DNA of 56,555 nucleotides. Source: Bacilli bacterium (GTDB lineage: Bacteria > Bacillota_I > Bacilli_A > RF39 > UBA660). The notes under the pieces are model-generated. The model was not told the DNA's origin and searched no databases. It saw only the letters and a list, made by a program, of their open reading frames with translations. Below, piece by piece: positions 37,085 through 46,195 of the stretch. Positions within the stretch are counted from its first letter, which is position 1; every line of letters starts with the position of its first letter. Position numbers and translations under genes: made by a program. The DNA is taken from contig JAAWGF010000008.1 in assembly GCA_022795155.1 (NCBI GenBank), positions 1-56,555 of the forward strand, in the 5' to 3' direction.

Positions 37085-37894
37085 ATGGAAAAATATCGTG
37101 AAATAGAAAAAAGTATCATAAAAAAGTATCGTAAAGAAATATGGAGTAAATTTGTTAAAGCTATTAAAGAATATCAATTAATAGATGAAAATGATAAAAT
37201 TGCGGTTTGTATTAGTGGTGGGAAAGATTCCTTTTTATTAGCTAAATGCATGGAAGAACTAAAAAGACATGGTCAGTTTAAATTTGATTTAGAGTTTATT
37301 GTTATGAATCCAGGTTATAATGCAGAAAATTTAAGTAGGATTTTAGAAAATGCAAAGTTATTAAATTTAAATATTCATTTATTTGAAAGTAATATTTTTG
37401 AAGTTTCGAAAAAAAGTTTTAAAGATAATCCATGTTATTTATGTGCTAGAATGCGAAGAGGCTACTTATATAGTAAAGCTAAAGATTTAGGTTGTAATAA
37501 AATAGCTTTAGGACATCACTTTAATGATGTTATTGAAACCGTTATGTTAAATATGATTTTTAATGGTCAGTTTTCTAGTATGATGCCTAAATTAAAAAGC
37601 GATAATTTTGAAGGAATGGAACTTATTAGACCATTGTATTTTATTTTCGAAAAGGATATTATTTCGTGGTCTAAATACAATAATTTAGAATTTATTGATT
37701 GTGCTTGTTCAATTACCAAAAATGGTATAGGTAGAAGAAAGCAAATTAAAGAGTTGATTAAAAGTTTAGAAGAATTAAATCCTAATATTGACTTAAATAT
37801 TTTCAAATCGACTTGTAACGTTAATTTAAATACAATGATTTCTTATCATAAGGATGGAAAAGAATATAATTTTCTAGATGATTATAATAAATAA
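37085..37894 (+). CDS. TtcA-family tRNA thiolation ATP pyrophosphatase
   Basis: A PP-loop ATPase of 269 residues resembling TtcA, which makes 2-thiocytidine in tRNA. It has the PP-loop CISGGKDSFLL, a Cys pair in NPCYLCARMRRG, the helical motif LGHHFNDVIETVMLNM and a later Cys in FIDCACS. TtcA uses three Cys to hold an iron-sulfur cluster; here the Cys pair plus the CAC segment may do this. ATG 37085 has GGTGG nearby; TTG 37073 is less likely. TATAAT lies at 37063-37068. It could be a TtcA relative with another target, since Firmicutes members are seldom studied. Confidence 0.82.
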   Translation: MEKYREIEKSIIKKYRKEIWSKFVKAIKEYQLIDENDKIAVCISGGKDSFLLAKCMEELKRHGQFKFDLEFIVMNPGYNAENLSRILENAKLLNLNIHLFESNIFEVSKKSFKDNPCYLCARMRRGYLYSKAKDLGCNKIALGHHFNDVIETVMLNMIFNGQFSSMMPKLKSDNFEGMELIRPLYFIFEKDIISWSKYNNLEFIDCACSITKNGIGRRKQIKELIKSLEELNPNIDLNIFKSTCNVNLNTMISYHKDGKEYNFLDDYNK

Positions 37895-37930
37895 TTTTGA
37901 ATTATTTATAAAAGGAGGTTTAGTTTAAAG

Positions 37931-38476
37931 ATGAGTATTTATGATTTTATTAAGCAATATGGTATGTGCAATTTTATTAAACATTATGGGGTATATCAAG
38001 ATATAAACAGTTTTAAGTGTGATGATTGTTTTAAGTTATTTCCCATTTATAAGAAGAAAAAGAAAAGTGATTTAAAAGATATATTTAGATTATATATTTT
38101 AGTTTATGTAAATAATAAAGATAAATTTTATTTTGATTATTTTTTTAATCATGTTTCAGAAATTCCTAAAGAATTAATTGAATTATATGATCAATCTGTT
38201 TACTCAGTTCCTAAACAGGAGGAGTTGGAAGCAATTGGCTTTATTGATTATACAAAAATACAGCCTTTAATAAAAAGGTATAATAAGTATAGTAATTATA
38301 TTGTTTATCAAAGATATTTAGAAAAAGTACGTAATATTAATGATTCATCTAAAATTGATAAGTTAGTAGATATTATGAATATATTTAAAAAAACTTTATT
38401 TGATATGGCTAATTCTAATGAAGACGTTATTAAAGTAGAATCTTTAGATAAAATATTAACTTTTGAAAAAAGATAA
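37931..38476 (+). CDS. Uncharacterised 181-residue protein
   Basis: A soluble helical protein rich in Lys, Tyr and Ile. The front has three Cys (GMCNF and KCDDCF, giving C-x2-C), so a metal site is possible. The rest holds a long helical run with a TKIQPLIKRYNKYSNYIVYQ stretch. ATG 37931 follows an AAAGGAGG site with a 12-base gap. It lies 36 bases after the TtcA-like gene and just before the 6S RNA promoter, so it is probably co-transcribed with the TtcA-like gene. No family recognised. Confidence 0.68.
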   Translation: MSIYDFIKQYGMCNFIKHYGVYQDINSFKCDDCFKLFPIYKKKKKSDLKDIFRLYILVYVNNKDKFYFDYFFNHVSEIPKELIELYDQSVYSVPKQEELEAIGFIDYTKIQPLIKRYNKYSNYIVYQRYLEKVRNINDSSKIDKLVDIMNIFKKTLFDMANSNEDVIKVESLDKILTFEKR

Positions 38477-38523
38477 GAAATACAAATAGTTTTATTCAAA
38501 TGCGTAAAGTTCTAATTATCCAT

Positions 38524-38553
38524 TTGCATATTTTTTGTAATTTGTGGTATAAT
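38524..38553 (+). promoter_or_regulatory. Promoter of 6S RNA
   Basis: TTGCAT and TATAAT with 18 bases between; the predicted start is near 38560, the first base of the terminal stem. Confidence 0.65.
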
Positions 38554-38559
38554 ATAAGT

Positions 38560-38739
38560 GTCTAGAAGATAGGAAGAGCCTATTTAAGAAAAACCTACTA
38601 ATTAAAACGATTGGGAATCTAATTTATCGGTGGTGTTGAATATTTGCATTTATGTAAAGATCCTAAAACCGATAATGTGATGCCCACCTGGGAGACTAGG
38701 TTTTGATCGTTAAGGGCGCCTTCTTCTGGGCTTTTTTTT
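38560..38739 (+). ncRNA. ssrS: 6S RNA (RNA polymerase regulator)
   Basis: About 180 nt, GC-richer than the surroundings and non-coding. The ends pair (38560-38569 with 38722-38731, 10 bp), giving a closed rod that ends in a T-run acting as terminator. An internal 8-bp stem joins TTATCGGT (38624-38631) and ACCGATAA (38668-38675). Two other pairings exclude each other: 38590-38597 with 38697-38704 (8 bp) and 38606-38611 with 38706-38711 (6 bp). That fits a 6S-like RNA that rearranges. The gene lies just before tcdA, as B. subtilis bsrA lies near yrvM. 6S RNA binds RNA polymerase with the primary sigma. Confidence 0.78.
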
Positions 38740-38775
38740 GTTTTTAAAAGATGTTATAATTAAATTGGTGAGACT

Positions 38776-39456
38776 ATGAATCGATTTTCTAGGTTAGAAT
38801 TATTAATTGGCAAAGATAATTTAAATAAAATAAGTAATACGACCGTCTTAATTATTGGTCTTGGTGGGGTTGGCAGTTTTGCGCTCGAATCACTAGTTAG
38901 AAATGGGATAGGGAAATTTATTATTGTTGATAATGATATTATTAATATAACTAATTTAAATAGGCAGATTATGTCGTTTCAAAATAATATTGGATTGTTA
39001 AAAACAGATGTTTGGGAACAAAGAATTTTAGAAATAAATCCTAATTGTATAGTTAAGAAAATTACTAAATTTATTACTAAAGAAAATATAAATGAATTAT
39101 TTTGTCAAAATATTGACTATATTGTCGATGCTTGTGATACAATAGAGATTAAGAAAGAATTAATTAGACAATCAAAAAAGCGAAATATTAAATTAATTTC
39201 TTCAATGGGAACTGGTAATAAAATGGATCCCAGCCGTTTAAAAATTATGGATATAAAGAAAACTAGTTATGATCCTATTGCTAGCATTTTAAGGCGGATG
39301 GTTAGGGATGAGAATATAATTGGAAAAGTTATGGTTGTTTGTAGTGATGAACAACCAATTAAATGTAATACAAAAACATTAGGCTCTAATTGTTTGGTCC
39401 CATCAGTTGCTGGATTATTATGTGCAAGTTTCGTTATTAATGATATAGTGGGGTGA
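38776..39456 (+). CDS. tcdA: tRNA threonylcarbamoyladenosine dehydratase (TcdA/YrvM)
   Basis: An E1-like enzyme of 226 residues that cyclises t6A to ct6A at tRNA position 37. The ATP-binding motif GLGGVGSFALESLVRNGIG, the Asp/Arg-containing NLNRQI and the KMDPSRLKI segment match YrvM/TcdA. The DACD segment near 116 holds an E1-style metal/adenylation site. It is shorter than E. coli TcdA (about 268). The stop is TGA, overlapping the ribosome site of the next gene. Neighbours: 6S RNA upstream, rsmE and mtaB downstream. Confidence 0.88.
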   Translation: MNRFSRLELLIGKDNLNKISNTTVLIIGLGGVGSFALESLVRNGIGKFIIVDNDIINITNLNRQIMSFQNNIGLLKTDVWEQRILEINPNCIVKKITKFITKENINELFCQNIDYIVDACDTIEIKKELIRQSKKRNIKLISSMGTGNKMDPSRLKIMDIKKTSYDPIASILRRMVRDENIIGKVMVVCSDEQPIKCNTKTLGSNCLVPSVAGLLCASFVINDIVG

Positions 39457-39460
39457 TTTT

Positions 39461-39997
39461 TTGAAACAGGATTTATTAAAAGTTATTTCTAATTTTAAGG
39501 GGAATGTTTTTACATTAGGTATTGTTGACAATGATTTAATATCTGCTATTCAAAATAATACGAAAATTGGGCATTATTTAATGTTAAATATTAATCAAAC
39601 CATTGAATATGCAAAATCTGATAAATATAAGCCTACTAAGCGAATTAAAATAAAAAAAATAAAGAAAAAAAATAAAAAGAAAAATATAGATTATACTTTA
39701 TGTGAAATAAGTGATTGTAAGGAACATTTTCAGACTTTTATTAATGATACTATTTATTTTAATAAGGATAAAATATTTTATTACGGAAATATAAATGAAT
39801 ATGATTTAGATGTTTTAATTAAGAAATATCGTCGATATAATGTTATAATTAATATTACAAAATATTCTAATGATGAATTTATTTTAGAGATAGATACATC
39901 TAAAGCTAAAACAAACAAATTTAAAAATATTTTTTATCGTTTTATTGATTTTTTTACAATGATTTTTGATTATTTAACGGATTTTTTATTGAGTTAG
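39461..39997 (+). CDS. Uncharacterised 178-residue basic protein
   Basis: Unknown. The first third (residues 1-50) reads like an alpha/beta fold, then comes a very basic stretch (residues 60-78, RIKIKKIKKKNKKKN), then a mixed part with VIINITKYSNDEFILEI and a hydrophobic C-terminal helix (about 155-178) that may anchor it to the membrane. It starts TTG, with GGGGTGAT (over the tcdA stop) as ribosome site. It is placed between tcdA and rsmE, so it is co-transcribed with tRNA/rRNA modification genes. Confidence 0.65.
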   Translation: MKQDLLKVISNFKGNVFTLGIVDNDLISAIQNNTKIGHYLMLNINQTIEYAKSDKYKPTKRIKIKKIKKKNKKKNIDYTLCEISDCKEHFQTFINDTIYFNKDKIFYYGNINEYDLDVLIKKYRRYNVIINITKYSNDEFILEIDTSKAKTNKFKNIFYRFIDFFTMIFDYLTDFLLS

Positions 39998-40003
39998 AGT
40001 TTT

Positions 40004-40717
40004 ATGCAACGATATTTTGCACAAACTAAAAATAGGGACAACTTTGTTTTAAATGCTGATGATTTGTTCCATATAAAAACAGTAATGCGAATGACAGATG
40101 GTGATTTAATCGAAGTTGTTTATCAAAATAATGTTTATATTTGCCGTTTAGATAATATAAATGGTGATATTAAAGTTATAATAGTTAAAAATTTGGAGAA
40201 TATTGTAAAAAAAGATTTAGAAATAGTATTAGCTATACCCTTAGTAAAAGAACAAAAAATGGATTTAATATTACAAAAGAGTACAGAATTAGGAGTTAAC
40301 AAAATTATTCCTTTTATAGCGGAACGTAGTATTATTAAATTGACAAATGATAAGGAACAAAATAAAATAAATCGTTGGCAAAGGATCTGTAAAGAGGCTA
40401 GTGAACAGTCGAAAAGGGTGGATATACCGATTGTTACTAACGTAAAAAGTTTAAAAGATTTGACTAATTTTGAGGGGCAAAAACTTGTTTGCTCGACAAA
40501 AAAATATGTCAATAGCATAAAAATGTTTTTGCAAAAACAAATTGATTGTGATAAACTGTTATTAGTGATAGGTCCCGAGGGTGGTCTTTCAGAAAAAGAG
40601 GAGACTTATTTAGTTAATCATGATTTTCACCAAGTGACGCTTGGTAATAGAATAATGCGAGTTGAAACTGTGCCATTATTTTTGCTTAGTATTATTAATT
40701 ATGAATTTATGGAGTGA
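40004..40717 (+). CDS. rsmE: 16S rRNA (uracil(1498)-N(3))-methyltransferase
   Basis: A SPOUT methyltransferase of 237 residues that methylates U1498 of 16S rRNA. It has the N-terminal PUA-like domain (about 1-70), LVKEQKMDLILQKSTELG, and the knotted SAM site VIGPEGGLSEKE and LGNRIMRVETV near the C-terminus. mtaB lies downstream, as in Bacillus (yqeU-yqeV). The stop TGA overlaps the next gene's ribosome site GGAG. Confidence 0.95.
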   Translation: MQRYFAQTKNRDNFVLNADDLFHIKTVMRMTDGDLIEVVYQNNVYICRLDNINGDIKVIIVKNLENIVKKDLEIVLAIPLVKEQKMDLILQKSTELGVNKIIPFIAERSIIKLTNDKEQNKINRWQRICKEASEQSKRVDIPIVTNVKSLKDLTNFEGQKLVCSTKKYVNSIKMFLQKQIDCDKLLLVIGPEGGLSEKEETYLVNHDFHQVTLGNRIMRVETVPLFLLSIINYEFME

Positions 40718-40722
40718 TGTTT

Positions 40723-41649
40723 ATGGGCAATATTATTAATATGATAGTAAGTAATGATTCATTATTTTATGGTATTATTGTTTTTTTGATAGTTGGTGTT
40801 ATTTTATTATTTATGTATTTGCACCATAAAAAATTTATTAAATTATTAGAAGAAGAAGTTGATTTTACAAAAGTTGATGAAGAAACTAGTAGTGATAATT
40901 CAGAAATTTTAGCTAAAGTGGAGGAAGCTAATGCTTCTTTGAAAAAGATTGAGGAAGAGGAAATAGCGCAAAAAATTTCTAATATTGATGGTAAAGTAGC
41001 AATAGAAAAAATACTTAATGAAGATAAAGAGATTTCTAATAATGCTAATGGTGTTATAGATAAAGATAAGGTAAAAAAAACAGAAGCAATTAATAAAGAA
41101 GTTACAAAAGATGAACCAAAATCAGAATTAGAATTAATGTTAGAAAAAATGCAACAGGATTTAGAAGAACAAAAGGATAAGGATGCGGTTGCTATTTTTG
41201 AGCAAGAACAAGAGGAAAAATCAATTATTAGTTATAAGGAATTATTGGAACGTAAGAATGATTTAACTAATTCAGAAATTTTAAGTGATCCAAGGTTTGA
41301 AAATGAGCCAAATGTTTTAGAAAATACAAATAAAAACTTAACTGATAATTATGTTAATTTAATTGATAATGTAAACAATACTATTAGTATTAATTCTAAT
41401 AAAGAGGAAAATAGTAACTCTTCTAAAAAGTTTGTTACAACTGATTTCATTTCACCAGTGTTTGGAAGACAAACAGCTGAGTTTGATTATCCAAAAGTTC
41501 CTAATTTTAAAGATATGGTAGTGAAATCGGAAAAGGGAAATACTTATGAGTTAGAAGCAACTCTAAATTTAGAGCCACTTACGGAACAAATTAAAAAGGA
41601 TGATGCTTTTTTAAGCGCTTTAAAAGAGTTTAGAAAAAATTTAGAATAG
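40723..41649 (+). CDS. Membrane-anchored acidic coiled-coil protein
   Basis: A 308-residue protein with one membrane helix (about 13-36) and a long acidic cytoplasmic tail. The tail has two coiled-coil stretches (about 50-95 and 130-180, with KSELELMLEKMQQDLEEQKD) and then a C-terminal block (about 245-308) that looks conserved. ATG 40723 follows GGAG at 40711-40714; GTG 40714 and ATG 40717 lie in that site. It sits between rsmE and mtaB, which are usually neighbours. Function unknown; a cell-envelope organiser is possible. Confidence 0.7.
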   Translation: MGNIINMIVSNDSLFYGIIVFLIVGVILLFMYLHHKKFIKLLEEEVDFTKVDEETSSDNSEILAKVEEANASLKKIEEEEIAQKISNIDGKVAIEKILNEDKEISNNANGVIDKDKVKKTEAINKEVTKDEPKSELELMLEKMQQDLEEQKDKDAVAIFEQEQEEKSIISYKELLERKNDLTNSEILSDPRFENEPNVLENTNKNLTDNYVNLIDNVNNTISINSNKEENSNSSKKFVTTDFISPVFGRQTAEFDYPKVPNFKDMVVKSEKGNTYELEATLNLEPLTEQIKKDDAFLSALKEFRKNLE

Positions 41650-41668
41650 GCCTTGGGTCTATTTTTTT
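41645..41668 (+). terminator. Terminator/attenuator inside the rsmE-mtaB run
   Basis: An 8-bp stem AATAGGCC/GGTCTATT with a 3-base loop overlaps the stop codon and is followed by seven T's, just before the mtaB ribosome site GGAGG. It may reduce read-through into mtaB. Confidence 0.7.
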
Positions 41669-41679
41669 GGAGGTAAAAG

Positions 41680-42975
41680 ATGAGTTTTTATATTTATACA
41701 TTAGGATGTAAGGTTAATGCTTATGAATCTAGTGTTATGGCAGCAAATTTAAAAAAGGCTGGCTTTATTGAATTATCAAAAGATGAGTGTGTAGATATAT
41801 ATATAATAAATACATGTACGGTTACGAATACAGCTGGGAATAAATCTTTGAAAATGCTTCGGCAAGCTTACCGAAAAAATAATCAAGCTTTACTGATTGT
41901 TGTTGGTTGCCTATCGCAAGTTGAAAGTGTTAATATTTCAAAATTTCCAAATGTTGGAATTATATTAGGAAATAAAAATAAAAGTAAAATTGTTGATTAT
42001 ATTGTGGAGTATCAAAAAAACAAAAAACAGATTATTGATATTTATGATTTAAATAAAGTTGATTTTGAGTGTATGAAACTTGATAATGTTAATCAGACTA
42101 GAGCATTTGTTAAAATACAAGATGGATGTAATAACTTCTGTTCTTATTGTATAATTCCTTATACGAGGGGTGATGTTAGAAGTAAAAGCCATAAGGATGT
42201 TTTAGATGAAATCAGTTCTTTGGTGCTTAGTGGACATAGGGAAATTGTATTGACAGGTATTCATACAGGACATTATGGTAGCGATTTAGATAATTATGAT
42301 TTTGCCGATTTATTAAAGGAAATTGTTCAAATTACTAATTTAGAACGTCTGCGAATTTCTTCAATTGAAATAACGGAATTAGATGATAAAGTTTTAGATA
42401 TAATAAATTCAAGTAAAATTATTGTTGATCATTTACATATTCCTCTCCAATCAGGCTGTGATAAAACACTTAGTGATATGAACCGTAAATATAATGTTAG
42501 CTATTTTATAGATAAGGTTTCTAAAATCAGAAAAATTAGGCCTAACATATCACTTACTACGGATGTTATTGTCGGATTTCCTGGTGAAACAGATTTTGAT
42601 TTTGAAACTACATATCATAATATAAAAAGAATTAATTTTTCAAAAATTCATGTTTTCCCTTATTCGGTTAGGAAGGGGACAAAAGCTGAATTGATGCCTA
42701 ATCAAATAAGTGAAGTAGTCAAGAAAGAAAGGGTAAAAAAATTATTAGAATTATCTAAAGAATTAGAAATAAGCTATATGCAGAAATTTATTGGAAAAGA
42801 AATTTTATTTATTCCAGAGGTTTATCATTCTTCATATTTAATTGGGCATACAGGTAATTATCTTTTAATTAAAGCATTAGGAGATGAATCCTTACTTAAT
42901 ACTGATGTGCCAGTTATTATTACAGAAGTTTCCTATCCATATTGTCTCGCATCTTTAAAAAATAAAATTAGTTGA
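41680..42975 (+). CDS. mtaB: tRNA t6A37 methylthiotransferase MtaB
   Basis: A radical-SAM enzyme of 431 residues that adds methylthio to C2 of t6A37. It has the N-terminal MTTase domain with the cluster Cys residues (TLGCKVN, NTCTVTN and VVGCLSQ), the radical-SAM motif CNNFCSYC, and a C-terminal TRAM-like domain. Its substrate t6A is the same base that TcdA (38776) cyclises. The ribosome site is GGAGG and the stop is TGA. Confidence 0.95.
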   Translation: MSFYIYTLGCKVNAYESSVMAANLKKAGFIELSKDECVDIYIINTCTVTNTAGNKSLKMLRQAYRKNNQALLIVVGCLSQVESVNISKFPNVGIILGNKNKSKIVDYIVEYQKNKKQIIDIYDLNKVDFECMKLDNVNQTRAFVKIQDGCNNFCSYCIIPYTRGDVRSKSHKDVLDEISSLVLSGHREIVLTGIHTGHYGSDLDNYDFADLLKEIVQITNLERLRISSIEITELDDKVLDIINSSKIIVDHLHIPLQSGCDKTLSDMNRKYNVSYFIDKVSKIRKIRPNISLTTDVIVGFPGETDFDFETTYHNIKRINFSKIHVFPYSVRKGTKAELMPNQISEVVKKERVKKLLELSKELEISYMQKFIGKEILFIPEVYHSSYLIGHTGNYLLIKALGDESLLNTDVPVIITEVSYPYCLASLKNKIS

Positions 42976-43004
42976 TTGACATTTAAATCTTAACATGCTA
43001 TATT
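42976..43004 (+). promoter_or_regulatory. Strong promoter after mtaB
   Basis: TTGACA and TATATT with 17 bases between, near-consensus. The TTG at 43006 lies before the expected transcript start, so ATG 43030 is the start of the next gene. Confidence 0.8.
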
Positions 43005-43029
43005 TTTGATATACGGAGTTGATCTATTT

Positions 43030-43632
43030 ATGGAAAATACAGATATATATAAATTTATTGGTGCAGATATTGATCCTACTGTAAGAAGATTTGAAAATGG
43101 GCAACCTACGACTGAAATTTTTAATAAGGAAAAAGTTTATCGTGCAATCGAGGCTGCCATAAAGGATTGTAAAATTACAGAAACTTTAAAAATAGAAGAT
43201 AATTCGCAGGCGTTTATAAAATATATATTTAGTAATAAAAAAGATAAAGTTGAGGTTTTAATATCTAATCCTAATTTTAATAAAGGGTTTGTAAAAGATA
43301 TTTATAATAGTAAGTTAGTTGTTGATGAAGAACAATTTGGTTCTAAATATATAAAAAGGTTTGATGATTTAATAAAGTTAAGAGTAAAAGTTAGAAATGA
43401 GCATATAGCCTTAATTTTGGTAACAGGAATTGTGGTAGTTGGAATGGTTGGTGGTGGCATATACAATTATTTTAAAGGATCTGAAATTAATGCTATTAAA
43501 AATGAGCGATATGTTGAAGAAACGACGATTGAAAGAGGTAAAAATGGTGTTGGTCCAATTCAATACGCATGGCTAGAAGAGACAGTTGATGAAGTTATTG
43601 ATGAAGAAAGTTTAGGAGCAAGAAAATTATAG
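43030..43632 (+). CDS. Single-pass membrane protein of unknown function
   Basis: A 200-residue protein. The first 125 residues are soluble and mixed alpha/beta (starting MENTDIYKFIGADIDPTV), then a membrane helix (about 127-147, ALILVTGIVVVGMVGGGIYN) and a short acidic tail. There is no signal peptide, so the large domain faces the cytoplasm. It is driven by the strong promoter at 42976 and has GGAGTTGAT as ribosome site. No family recognised. Confidence 0.68.
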   Translation: MENTDIYKFIGADIDPTVRRFENGQPTTEIFNKEKVYRAIEAAIKDCKITETLKIEDNSQAFIKYIFSNKKDKVEVLISNPNFNKGFVKDIYNSKLVVDEEQFGSKYIKRFDDLIKLRVKVRNEHIALILVTGIVVVGMVGGGIYNYFKGSEINAIKNERYVEETTIERGKNGVGPIQYAWLEETVDEVIDEESLGARKL

Positions 43633-43754
43633 TCTATATAATTTTTTTTATAATAATTAATTATTTTAAATTATTGTTTTGCAAACAAACGTATGCTATA
43701 ATATTTTCATGAGGATAATTAGTTTTGGATTAAGGATAGAAAAAAGGTGATTAA

Positions 43755-45956
43755 ATGCCTAATTTTATTAAAGGTAACTATAAAAGAACAATTTTTTCAA
43801 CTGAAAAAGGTTATGTTGTTGGACTTTTTAAAATTAGAGAAACTAATGATATTTTAATGGAAGATTTTGTAGGCAAAACGATTACCTTTACTGGTTTTTT
43901 TGATCAACTAAATGAAAATGAATTATATGCCTTTTATGGAGAGATAGTTGAGCATCCTAAATATGGTATACAATATCAAGTTAGAGAATATGAAAGATTA
44001 AAACCTGAAGATAAAGATGGTATTGTTGAGTTTTTGTCGAGTGACTTATTTCCTGGTATTGGTGTTAAGATGGCTACTAAAATTGTTGAAAAGCTTGGTG
44101 AAAATACATTAGAATTAATTATTAATGATCCTAAATGCCTATTAGTAATTAAAGGTCTTAATTTAAAAAAAAGACAGCTTATTTATGAGACTTTAATTAA
44201 TTACGAAGATAGTCATAAAACAATTGTTTATTTAACAGAATTAGGTTTTTCAATGCGTGATAGTTTAGCGATTTATAATAAATATCGTAGTAATACAATT
44301 ATGCAACTGGAAAATGATATTTTTAAAATAATAGATGATATCGCAGATATTTCCTTTTTAAAGGTTGATGAGATAGCTAAAGGGATGAATATCCCATGTG
44401 ATGATGAAAAAAGAATAAGAGCTTGTATTTTATATATTATGAATAATTTAACTTTTAATAGTGGTGATAGTTATTTTTTATTAGATGAACTCTATGAGGA
44501 ATTATTTGGATTTCTTAAATTTCCAATCGATATTGATTTAGCAAAGACGTACTTATTAGAGTTATCATATGAGGATAAAATTGTTTTTAAAAATGAAAAA
44601 TATTATTTAAAAGATATGTATGATGCTGAAATTAATATATGTCAGACTTTAAAATATTTAAATAAAAAAGTTAAGACTAAAAATATAAATGTAGGTATTA
44701 AATTGCAAGAATTGGAAATACTAAATAATATAACTTATGATATAAAACAAAAAGAGGCTATTATAACTGCTTTAGAGAATAATATTACGATTATTACGGG
44801 CGGACCAGGAACTGGTAAAACAACAATTGTTAAAGCCATTGTTGATTTATATCAAATGCTTAATAATTATGATAATAGTAAAATGCTTGAGAATGTTACT
44901 TTATTGGCACCAACTGGCAGAGCTAGTAAAAGACTTGGGGAAGCAACCCGTTTTCCCGCTATGACCATTCATCGTTTTTTAAAATGGAATAAAGACAATA
45001 ATTCCTTTGGTATTAATGAATATAATAAAGACTATAGTAAGTTAATTATTGTTGATGAAGTTAGTATGCTTGATATTAATATATTTAATAGTTTGCTAAA
45101 GGGATTGACAACTGATATTAAATTAATTTTAGTAGGTGATTATAATCAATTACCTAGTGTCGGCCCAGGCCAAGTTTTAAAAGATTTAATAATGAGTAAT
45201 GTTTTCCCAACTATTTATTTAGAATTATTATATCGTCAAAAAGAAAACTCTTATATAAATTCATTAGCTTATGAGATAAGAGAAAATAGTTTAAGTAATT
45301 TTTTGGAAACGAAAGATGATTATACTTTTTTAAATTGTTCTAGTGGAAGTATTAAGAAAAATTTACGTAATTTATGTGAGCAAATTTTAAGTAAGGGAAT
45401 TGATCATCAAGAATTTCAAGTTATGGCGCCAATGTATTATGGAGAAGCTGGGATTGACAGCTTAAATATAGAGTTGCAGTCTATTTTTAATCCGCCAGAT
45501 ATTTCTAAAAAAGAAATTAAAGTTGGGAATGTTATTTATAGGGAAAATGATAAAGTTTTAGAATTGACAAATATACCTGATGAAAATATATATAATGGCG
45601 ATATTGGTTTTATAAGAAAAATTATTGATGAACGTGAAAGTGAGAGTAAAAAAACAGAAATTTATGTTGATTTCTATGGTAATATAGTGAAACTTTTTCC
45701 TAAAGATTTTGCCCAAATCCGTCATGGATATGTTATAAGTATTCATAAATCACAAGGCAGTGAATTTGCTATTACAGTAGTTATTTTGAGTAATTCTCAT
45801 AAAAGAATGTTGTATCGAAAGCTTATTTATACAGCGGTCACTAGAGCGAAGAGAAAACTAATTTTAATTGGTGAAGAGGAAGCGTTTAAATATGCTGTTT
45901 TAAATAATAATGAATATATACGTAAAACGACATTATTAGATCATTTAATTGAATAA
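43755..45956 (+). CDS. recD2: RecD2-like DNA helicase
   Basis: A superfamily 1B 5'-3' DNA helicase of 733 residues, related to RecD but acting alone without RecB and RecC. It has an OB-like N-terminus, helix-hairpin-helix region GIGVKMATKIVEKLGENT, Walker A GGPGTGKTT, LLAPTGRASKRL, the DE motif IVDEVSML, GDYNQLPSVGPGQ, and the C-terminal IHKSQGSEF and YTAVTRAKR. The start ATG has AAAGGTGAT. In Bacillus the equivalent (YrrC) helps DNA-damage tolerance and recombination. Confidence 0.93.
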   Translation: MPNFIKGNYKRTIFSTEKGYVVGLFKIRETNDILMEDFVGKTITFTGFFDQLNENELYAFYGEIVEHPKYGIQYQVREYERLKPEDKDGIVEFLSSDLFPGIGVKMATKIVEKLGENTLELIINDPKCLLVIKGLNLKKRQLIYETLINYEDSHKTIVYLTELGFSMRDSLAIYNKYRSNTIMQLENDIFKIIDDIADISFLKVDEIAKGMNIPCDDEKRIRACILYIMNNLTFNSGDSYFLLDELYEELFGFLKFPIDIDLAKTYLLELSYEDKIVFKNEKYYLKDMYDAEINICQTLKYLNKKVKTKNINVGIKLQELEILNNITYDIKQKEAIITALENNITIITGGPGTGKTTIVKAIVDLYQMLNNYDNSKMLENVTLLAPTGRASKRLGEATRFPAMTIHRFLKWNKDNNSFGINEYNKDYSKLIIVDEVSMLDINIFNSLLKGLTTDIKLILVGDYNQLPSVGPGQVLKDLIMSNVFPTIYLELLYRQKENSYINSLAYEIRENSLSNFLETKDDYTFLNCSSGSIKKNLRNLCEQILSKGIDHQEFQVMAPMYYGEAGIDSLNIELQSIFNPPDISKKEIKVGNVIYRENDKVLELTNIPDENIYNGDIGFIRKIIDERESESKKTEIYVDFYGNIVKLFPKDFAQIRHGYVISIHKSQGSEFAITVVILSNSHKRMLYRKLIYTAVTRAKRKLILIGEEEAFKYAVLNNNEYIRKTTLLDHLIE

Positions 45957-45992
45957 ATATTAATTTTTTGGTGATGATAATAGTGTATATAT

Positions 45993-45998
45993 TATAAT
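45993..45998 (+). promoter_or_regulatory. -10 box for the small protein gene
   Basis: TATAAT in an AT stretch 43 bases before ATG 46041. No clear -35. Confidence 0.4.
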
Positions 45999-46040
45999 AT
46001 ATATACGGTAATCATATTGGATTAGCTGTGAGGTGATAGT

Positions 46041-46193
46041 ATGAAATTAGGAAAAAATGTCGCGCTTATGGCAATGGGCGCTGGTGCTGTTTTAGCATAT
46101 CAAAAATATAGTAAACCAATGATGAAAGCAGTTGATAAAACTGCCAAAAAAGCCCTAAAAAAAGCTAATGATAAGCTAGAAGATATGATGTAG
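46041..46193 (+). CDS. Small membrane-associated protein (50 residues)
   Basis: A 50-residue frame with a strong ribosome site (GTGAGGTGAT) and its own terminator. It begins MKLGKNVALMAMGAGAVLAY, a short hydrophobic stretch (about 6-20), followed by a basic amphipathic helix (KAVDKTAKKALKKANDKLED). It resembles YtxH-like or other small envelope-associated proteins, but the match is weak. The clear translation signals make it likely real even though it is short. Confidence 0.7.
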   Translation: MKLGKNVALMAMGAGAVLAYQKYSKPMMKAVDKTAKKALKKANDKLEDMM

Positions 46194-46195
46194 AT

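Noticed and set aside
38560-38739. SRP RNA or tmRNA instead of 6S RNA
   Set aside because: The long closed rod, length near 180 nt and position before tcdA fit 6S; no SRP loop or tag-peptide frame is present.
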